A DNA stretch of 64,000 nucleotides from Liolophura sinensis (Eukaryota; Mollusca; Polyplacophora; Chitonida; Chitonidae). The stretch covers positions 18,093,485 through 18,157,484 of the forward strand of contig NC_088296.1 in NCBI RefSeq assembly GCF_032854445.1. The letters run 5' to 3'. Shown in pieces: positions 35,118 to 44,900 of the stretch. The translations under genes were made by a program, and so were the position numbers. Positions within the stretch are counted from its first letter, which is position 1, and the number at the start of each line of letters is the position of its first letter. Under the pieces are notes generated by a model, which worked only from the letters and a program-made list of their open reading frames with translations, was not told where the DNA came from and made no database searches.

Positions 35118-35545
35118 CTAGTTTTGAGTTTCAGGGATTCCCTGTGCTAAGTCAGATTTGGACTTTCGGAATGCGGCCCTGTACTAAGTCAGATTTGGGC
35201 TTCAGGAATCCTGCTCTGCACTAAGTCAGATTTGGGGTTTAGGAATCCGCCCCTGTACTAAGTCAGATTTAGGCTTTAGGAATCTGCCCCTGCACTAAGT
35301 CAGATTTGGGCTTTAGGAATCTGGCCCTGTACTAAGTCAGATTAGGGCTTTAGGAATCCTGCTCTGCACTAAGTCAGATTTGGGCTTTAGGAATCCGGCC
35401 CTGTACAAAGCTAAATTTGGGCTTAAGGGAGCCCCCGAACAAAGTCAGCCTTGGGTTTTGGGGAATCCATGAACAAAATTAGATTCAGGCTGTAGAGAAT
35501 CCCTGTACAGAATTAGATCTGGGCTTTAGGGAATCCCTGAAAACA
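35118..35545. repeat. 37-bp minisatellite, about 11 degenerate copies
   Basis: The unit contains 'actaagtcagatttgggc' and 'tttaggaatccggccctg'. It lies downstream of the ACP6-like stop (35980) and before a possible poly(A) signal, so it may be in the 3' UTR. Confidence 0.9.
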
Positions 35546-35979
35546 AGAGTTACCTTCAGGATTTAGTGAAGCTTGGAATATTAGAATTACCTTTGGGGTT
35601 GTTTTTTGTTTTTTAGTGAATTCTAGTACATAAGAATTAGTATACACTTTATGGTAATTCCAGAACATTAGACTTCATACAAAATTTGGTTTTCTGTAAA
35701 TGTGAGAATTGAAATTATAAAATTTAGATTTGGGCACTATAGTGAACAGCACTATGTATTTTTGTGAAACAATTACCCAGCATTCAGTTATGGGTCATCA
35801 CAGTGCAAGTTAAATGTCTTGGATAGGCCACAGGTCATTTCTTTCTATTCAAATATGTGATGAATGTCGTTCGCCAACAACAAAATTACTATGCTGCCCA
35901 TTTCTGTACGTGATCCAAAATGTGACCTTGAACCTTGGCTTAACCCCAGGGGTTTGTTTTTAGTTTCTGTGGGGTGTTT

Positions 35980-38900
35980 TTACATTCCTGCGGGTCGCTC
36001 AGCTTTTTCATCTGCTTCAGCAGACTCCTCTTTTGTTTCTTGGTGGTCGGGTAAGAGAGATCCTTCTGGTAAGTTCAGGTCACTGGGGGCTGAAAAAGCA
36101 AACAAACAACACAGAAGGTTTTAGTAAGCCAAGCTTAATACAAATTTATGCCCCCAAGCCAAACAACTTGCGTATGAATAAAACTGCTTTTCAAACTTGA
36201 TCTGACTTGCCACAAAATGAAGTCGCGACACTCATACCACTGTGGCTATCATTATGGTGGGAAAAATCACAGCCAGAGTCATTTTAAATCCCAGGACCAT
36301 CCGTAGGTTGCTGACAGACCTTACCACGTATGCCCTTCTATGAGAGTACAGGTAATCGTTATTTAAGGCCAAATTTAAGCATAAATTTGAATATTTAATT
36401 GGATCTATTTTAAATCTCGTTTTAATTTCTGACTGAAGTCAAATTTATCTTGTGTAAACAGTCCTGAAACTTTTTTTCATTTTTTTTTTTCAAACTTTTT
36501 TGAAACTGTTTTTTTTTTTTTCAGTTAATTCTTGGACTGAATTTCCGACACTGAATTTTAGCCCAGTCAGGCTTTCGAAAGCAACCACTAATACCATCAG
36601 AGAATTTCACACGTCACATAGGCATGCAAAACCATCAATACGCATAGGTATATTGAATTTCTGACACCCTAATAACAAGAGCAGTGAAAATACAAGCCCC
36701 ACTGAGACTGGAACTCACGACTTATCGGTACCAGGATTGATTGGTTCAAGCATTTCTGTAAATAAGCTTAATTCAATGTAATCTTACCTTGGAGTTGTGC
36801 AGGAAAAGTCGCTCCACACAGTTCTTTATGCCTTTTGTTGTCTACCATGTACTTTGATAATGCACTTTTCATCTGACTGACGCTAACAACTGGAGAACCA
36901 AAACCTCGCTCTGTCATGTCCTGTTAGAACATTGATCAAGTTTTGGCATCTGGTTTTGAAATGTAGTAAACTGTTAGATATTTCAATATAATTTAATCTG
37001 GAAGAAATGTTATTGAAAAAAATCCAGCGATCTCATTTCGAGGTTGTGAGCATTTTACTAACTACATGCACCTTCACACCTTCACAGGTTAGTGGCATCT
37101 GTTACCTGCTTGTCTCGGAAACTCTGTGCGTTCACAGTGTATCAGCAATGGGCTACACACAAGACAAAGCAAAATTTAAAATTTCTGTATTGACGACCTA
37201 CAGGGTGCACTCCAATAATTAAGGCAAATTTCGGTCTCGATTCAAAACTCGGTACAAGGGTCAATTTCTCTTGTTAGATGCTTATATATGCAGTAGGCAT
37301 GCACACTCCAAACGCACTTACCTCCCCTAGATACTGGACTTTAACCCAGTGTTCACCCTTTTTGTCCTCGTATAACTCTATTGCTATATCTGCTGCAAAT
37401 GGCGGCCATTTTCCATCATATATCCCCATAGCAACCAGAAGTGGAATGAGGCTGGTGTCATGGCAACTGTACAACATCATCTTAGGGCCCCTGAGCAGAG
37501 AAAAAAAATACTATGAATGTAAAATTTATTAAGGAGATTAATGCATCTTTATCTATCTGATTGGTGTTTCTGGAGTGGCCTAGTGGTAAGAGGTGCTTGC
37601 TTTCCAATCATTCCAATCACCAGGATATTCAGGACACATGGGGTGCGGTTCTTATCAAGGGCTTAAACATGCTGGACAGACCATTAATTCAAAGGGCTAA
37701 TCGACAAGTAATGGGTTATATCAGTGAGTTATCTTCCCTTGGACAACATCCAGATGGCGCTATGCCTGTCTTGGTACTGGGCCATCACTGAGTAATCAGT
37801 ACAGTTTCCCACTGCTCACTTACTGTAAATTATCAGTTTTTTAAACAACTAAGCACTTATTTCGGTGCAATTTACGCATACACTTATTGTGAAAATGAAG
37901 CCAAAAATAATTTCTTTTGAGTCACTAAAGATGCAATCTCCATGAAAGACTTCAAATTATTTCTCTACACTCCATGATCCCTAGTTCTTCCAGAATGCTT
38001 CAATATTGATTGCAGAGATAGTTGAAAAGGTTGATTTATTTGGGTTTTTCGCCATACTCAAGACTATTTCACATTATGGTGGGAGGAAACCAGGCTCGGG
38101 GAAAGCTGACGACCAGCCACAGGTTGCTGGCAGACATTCCCACTAGGGCCGGAGAGGAAGCCAGCATGAGCTGGACTTGAACTCACAGCCATCACAATGG
38201 TGGGAGGCTCTTGAGTCATTGTGTGCTAACTCCCTTGTTGGTTAATGAATGAACAATCATGGTTTAACGCTACATCGGCAATATTTCAGCCAAATCATGG
38301 CTAGAACATGTTTAATACAGAAGGCAGAGAAGGGTTTTCGATATGATGATGACAGCATTAAAGAAAAAAGAAACAGAAAGAACTATAATTTATATAAATA
38401 TAAACTCTCTGGCTGTAAGTGGGAAGGTCTGCAAGCAGCCTCCGGATGGTCGTGGGTTTCCCCCGGGCTCTGCCCGGTTTCCTCCCACCACAATGTTGGC
38501 CGCAATCGTGTAAGTGAAATATTCTTGAGTACGGCATAAAACACCAATCAAATAAATAAATAAATACAAATATAAATTAAAATTAAATTAATAAATATAA
38601 ATATCACAGCATCACCAACAATGCTGTCAAATTAGTGGCATATGAAAGCAAAAGTTAAGTGGAAATAAAGTACCGTCTGAGCCCTTTTTGTACTTACACA
38701 TTCACATCAACAGACACTTTGGTTACATACTAATGTGGGTTTGAATACAGTCTTAGTGTTGAGGTTGGAAGGCCTCCACATTTGTACTCACTTTTCACCT
38801 TTGACAGCGCCCTCTATTTTCTGAATCACCATGAAGAGTGATCTCCCCATGGCCAGTTTGACCACCTCCTCCCGTAGTCTGGAACAGCAAAATTAACATA

Positions 38901-41900
38901 TCTTATTAAAAGTGAAAACTGAAAAAAACTAGTAGGTATTTACCATATTTACAGACTTAAAAGCTGAAAGACTACTGTTTTTACTTGGATGGGTTAAAAA
39001 AAATTCGTTTCGGACAGTGCTGTTAGGTAATATTGTTATAAAGCTGAAGTTGTAACTATCGGAAATTTTGGCAGCAAAATTCTTGTGAATGCTATTTTTT
39101 ATCATTTGGACCTTAGTTTGGCAGCCATACTGGATTTCAAGCAAAAACCTTCTTCTTAAGAACCAATGGACAGATCCTTCTAAAATTTTATATGCACGTA
39201 GAACGCTACTAATTACATGAAGTTTGAACAAAAAAAAACTCCATAAAAATTGGTTGAAAACATTAAAAGTTCAGCATTGTTTAGTGACTCCAGGACAGAC
39301 TTTTTCAAATAATCCACTGTATCTCATATATTTACCCCAAATTTCATCAATATCTAATCAAGATTCACCTATCCATTTTGCCCGATTCTGGCTACTCTCT
39401 TGATCAAAGAAAGGTGTTTCAAGGTTTGTTTGGAAGCCAGGATGTTTTCCTTTTTCAGCACTAAAAGAAAGATGTTGTGACCTAAATGGTCCCTGACTTA
39501 CTTTCCGTCTGTCCCAGTGTTAGCATAAACAACCATCCCTACAGCGTAACGCTCCACAATCTCCTCAAACTCTCGCAATTTCTCTGGGACTTGGAATCCA
39601 TGGCTCTACCAAAAGAAATTATTACAAGTATTTTTAAAGCTAATTGGTGTTCAATCCCATATTCTGGAATATTTCATGAATACAATACATGTCAGGTACA
39701 TATATTTCATTCATTTGATTAGCATTTAAGGTCATATTTTTACACAGTAGTAATGTTTCCTTTACAGAGCGCCAGAGTGGATGGAAATAACCAGATGCTG
39801 TATCCCACCCAAGGTTTAGCATCTTTCAAGTGACACCTTTAGCTTGATTCTCATTGCTTTATCCACCTCTTCGGGCCTCCTGAAAGTTTTTTGTTAAGTT
39901 CGATTAATTTCTTATAAGAAAAACTTAATTGCTGGCAATAAAATCATCGTCTTCACACGTTCATGGGCTTCTGAGAGTTGGTTTTAACCTACAAACTTTA
40001 TATGAAATATAGCACCTTTGTTCCATGTGTGACACAAGGATTTTATTGTGATGGCCAAGATCAAAATGAATGTCATAATACTGAAATGCAAGCCCTCTGC
40101 AGCAAGCACTCTCCATCAAGCCCTCTAGAGCAAGCTCTCTCCAGCAAGCTCTCTTCAGCAAGCACTCTACAGCAAGCCCTCTGCAGCAAGCCCTCTCCAT
40201 CAAGCTCTCTCCAGCAAGCACTCTACAGCAAGCCCTCTCCAGCAAGCCCTCTGTAGCAAGCCCTCTCCAGCAAGCCCTCTCCAGCAAGCCCTCCACCAAG
40301 CTCTCTCCAGCAAGCCCTTTCCAGCAAGCCCTCTCCAGTAAGCTCTCTCCAGCAAGCACCCTCCAGCAAGCACTCTCCAGCAAGCTCTCTCCAGCAAGCA
40401 CTCTACATCAAGCTCTCTCCAGCAAGCCCTCTACAGCAAGCTCTCTCCAGCAAGCCATCTACAGCAAGCCCCTTTACAGCAAGCACTCTACAGCAAGCAC
40501 TCTCCAGCAGCCTTCATGTAAGACAACATCAGCTGCCTCCCAAGCACCAATATTTTTGGGGTGCAGAGGAACCAGGGTCCTCACAGAAAATTACTGCCAG
40601 CCCCTCTTCATAGTTTGGATGTGCCTTGTACTTTCAAAAATGGTGTTCCACTCCCCCCTCCCCCTTATTTGCCCTGGAGTATATGGACATACCATCCAAT
40701 TAAAACGTGATATTAGAATCAGCCTGCATTTCTGTGGTTGCATAATCTTACCTTACGGCACACAATATCATCCCGGACATCAACCATACAGACTTGCTCC
40801 TTGGGGTCTAAACTCGAGTCAATCCCTGATGCCAAAAAAAAAAAAAAAGAGGCAAAATGAAACCATTTATTCCGGTTAATTATTCCATTCATTTATTTAT
40901 TTGATTGGTCCTTAGTACCTCAAGTACCTCAGTGGAGGTGTATCCTGTAAATATTAAGTAAAAAAAATGATGCCTGAGGTGTATCTGAGGTATAGCTGAG
41001 GTGCATGCTTATAGGCAAGTTGGATGTACACTATTTTCACTTTTATTTTGATACAAAGCAAGCTCAAAACACTTAAATATTGGCTATGTAAATTATAGAT
41101 AAATTTACAAAGTTTAAAGTTTGAAAATGAATGCTGTTCCTTGTTTGAAGTATCTGTAAAATCTCAGCTGATTTACAACAATAACAGTGATACACATTTA
41201 CATGAGGCTTTCTAGCTGCTTGATCAAAATTTAGTGCTACTCCTTTTCTATGCCTGTTACAACTGTTCGTCTGTCCAAACCTGTTACAAATTCAGTACAT
41301 AATTGGGTTGTTTTCCCAAAGCCTGGAATATATATGCACATTCTTCAGGGCAGCCATCTTGGAATAATCTGGGGCAAATATATCCATGCTCTGTGATTGG
41401 TCAATATTTGCACACTGGATGGCAAGTCAGTGTAGGGTGAGACAAAGGCTTATATTTATTTAGTAAACATTTTTTTCTTTTGCACAAGAACACTTGTAAT
41501 TTTGTACTCACCATTTTGTCTCAACTAAAATGTCTAAATCTGGTCCCTTCATTTAAACCTTGTTTCAACAAAGTAACTGAAGTGTACCTGGGGTACATGA
41601 CCACTAAATTATAATCAAAATCTCTAACGTGTACCTGACGTACCTGTGCGTCATTTACTTTTTTTAACTTTTAAAGTCTTTAAGGTGTACCTGAGCTATA
41701 TCGTCAAAGTGTTGATTTCTTTCAACGTTGCTGAGGTGTATTTGATTTATTTATTTATTTGACTGGTGTTTTACACAATACTCAAGAATATTTCACTTAT
41801 ATGATGGCGGCCCGCATTATGGTGGGTAAAAACCGGGCTAACCCAAGACCATCCGCAGGTTGAGAGGTGTATTTGAGGTACATTATCTCATATTCAAAAC

Positions 41901-44900
41901 TGCTCAAAAAATCTTAAAGTTTTTCCGGTGTACCTGAGATACATCATTTACTTCTTTTAGCTTTCATTAGCTTTCAAGTGTTGATTTTTTTTTCAAAGGA
42001 TGTTCCTGAGGTACATCCGAGTTATAGGCATATGGCTGGGGTGTATCTGAAGTACTACAGTACACCTCAGATAATATAGGTGGGGTGTACACCTGATCTA
42101 TACCTCACACTAAGGTGTACATGAGGCATACACCCCATACACACCTCATCTATACCTCATTTATACCTCACACTGAGGTGGACACCTCGTGTTTGGAAGA
42201 GTAAATTACACTGAAAGTTGCTCTTTTAAATGTGAAAAGGTTGAGGAGTTTGAATGGGTAACCGAGAGAACAGAAGCAGATCAGTATAGAATCTTGAAAA
42301 TTTCTTGCATGAAACAGTCTGCGCCTCTTAAATGACTTTGCCATTGGAATTTCATTTATTTGTTTATTTGATCAGAGTTTTACGCCATACTCAAAAATAT
42401 GTCACTGATACAACAGCGGCCAGAAACCCACATCCATCTGCAGGTTCTTAGCCGCAGAAAGGAAAACAGGAATGACCCACTGACAATTCCGTTTGATGTT
42501 CAGAATCAATAAGATAAAATAATTAGTCTAGACAGATCCCAGATTGTAAATCACATTTGTAAGCCGGAGTACCAGACCTTTTAATTTTCCCCTTGCCCCC
42601 GTGGCAAACCAACCAACACTTAACACCCCGCACTAGTATGGAGCTTTAGGAACAATGAGTTAGGCGTAAATTAAGACATGCAAATCTGATTTCCAAAACT
42701 CAATTTTGTTGTGCATGATTTTTATTATTTTGAACTGTGATATATCTTAGTTATACAACATTTTATCACAAAAGGGAAAAGGTAAAGCTTCTTGAACTTT
42801 GGTTAGAATACTCTTTCAACACATACATATATTTGGTCTAGTGTTGTCTTGTTTTTAAAATGGCAGGGCTTTAATATACATTTATTTGAGCAAGTCCTTA
42901 CCCAGAACTTGCTCAAGTTTAAGCCTCTCCTCCTTCACTCCGGGTATGTTCCCGTAGTTCGTCAGCGTTTTGTGCGTAAGTTTCTTGAGAAAGTCACAGT
43001 GATGTCCATTGGGAAAGAGGTACTCCTTTCCTATATCCTGAGTGTAGAGAACCACATTGCCTGAACAACAGAAAGACAACATTATGAGTGAAGAGAGCCA
43101 CATTGCCTGAACAACATAAAGACAACATTATGAGTGGAGAGAGCCACATTGCCTGAACAACAGAAAAACAACATTCTGAGTGAAGAGAACCACATTGCCT
43201 GAACAACAGAAAAACAACATTATGAGTGAAGAGAACCATATTGCCTGAACAACAGAAAGACAACATTGTGAGTGAAGAGAACCACATTGTCTGAAGAAGA
43301 AAAGACAACATCCTGAGTGAAGAGAGCCACATTGCCTGAAGAACTGAAAGACAACATTATGAGTGAAGAGAGCCACATTGCCTAAACAACAGAAAGACAA
43401 CATCCTGAGTGAAGAGACCCACATTGCCTGAAGAACAGAAAGACAACATTATGAGTGAAGAGAACCACATTGCCTGAAGGACAGAAAGACAACATTCTGA
43501 GTGAAGAGAACCACATTACCCGAGGAACAGAAAGACAACATTCTGAGTGAAGAGAACCACATTGCCTGAACAACAGAAAGACACCATTCTGAGTGAAGAG
43601 AGCCACATTGCCTGAACAACAGAAAGACACCATTCTGAGTGAAGAGACCCACATTGCCTGAACAACAGAAAGACAACATTATGAGTGAAGAGAGCCACAT
43701 TGCCTGAAGAACAGAAAGACAACATTCTGAGTGAAGAGAACCACATTGCCTGAAGAACAGAAAGACAACATTATGAGTGAAGAGAACCACATTGCCTGAA
43801 GAACAGAAAGACAACATTCTGAGTGAAGAGAACCACATTGCCTGAAGAACAGAAAGACAACATTATGAGTGAAGAGAACCACATTGCCTGAAGAACAGAA
43901 AGACAACATTATGAGTGAAGAGAACCACATTGCCTGAACAACACAAGACAATGTCCTAAGAGTAGACAGCCACATTGCCTGAAGAACAGAAAGGCAACAT
44001 CCTGAGTGAAGAGAACCAAACTGTCTGAAGAAGGAGAGAGACGACAGCATCCTGAGTGAACAAAATTTTTAATTTACAAGAAAACTTATGAGAAACTGAT
44101 TTTCTAACTCTTGTGAAAGTGCTTGCTGATGACCACAGGTGAAACAGTGAAAGCTGGATTTGAGTCTGGGACGTCTTTGGTCACAGGCTGCTAACATGAG
44201 GTTAATGGGCCTGTAAGGTTAATGGGCCTGTATGGTTAATGGGCCTGTATGGTTAATGGGCCTGCAAGGACACAATGTACATGTACTATGGGTTATACCA
44301 AAGATTTTAAAACAGTATTTTTTGCTTCCTCAGTTAGCGCTCTGCACCGAGAGGATAGAGCAGGAAAACAGGACTGGTCGGCCCTGTGTCAGAACAATGT
44401 GACTGGATGGAGTGTCATGTCTGGTGTCTCTGCCATGATACTTCAGTGGTGGCAGCACTTTGGCAGCGTGAACACGCCTTGCCACAAGAAGACACAGTAT
44501 ATGTACACACACCTAATGACTCCTTGTCGTTATGTCTGAAAAATTGCGCAGTACGACGTAAAACCCCAGGTATGCACACATTCATATTCAAATCTTATGA
44601 ATGAAGGTCTAAATGCTAAAAAAAAAACATTGGCAATACATAAAATACTAAATTTAGCAACTACGTCAAAAGATGTAGATGAACTAACATAATATACATG
44701 TCTACATGTATCTGAGTTTTCCGGTGATAATTGTTGGAAATTTCGAAGAATTGAACCAAAAAAGTTATTTTCACGTCTTACTTACCTGCTTTCTTTAAAT
44801 GGACAGCTCCGTATATTCCTGCCACTACACACCTTAATGAATCTATTGTCCTCTGTGTGTTTGTCGAATGTGGGCTAGAAAGGTAAAGAATTTTAAGGTA

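Noticed and set aside
39961-40401. 146-codon minus-strand frame rich in Leu/Ala/Glu/Trp
   Set aside because: It lies within the 14-bp minisatellite in an ACP6-like intron; periodicity, not coding, explains it.
42994-44050. Several 90-129-codon minus-strand open frames over the 46-bp array
   Set aside because: They are read-throughs of a stop-free repeat whose length is not a multiple of three; the same peptide recurs in shifted frames.
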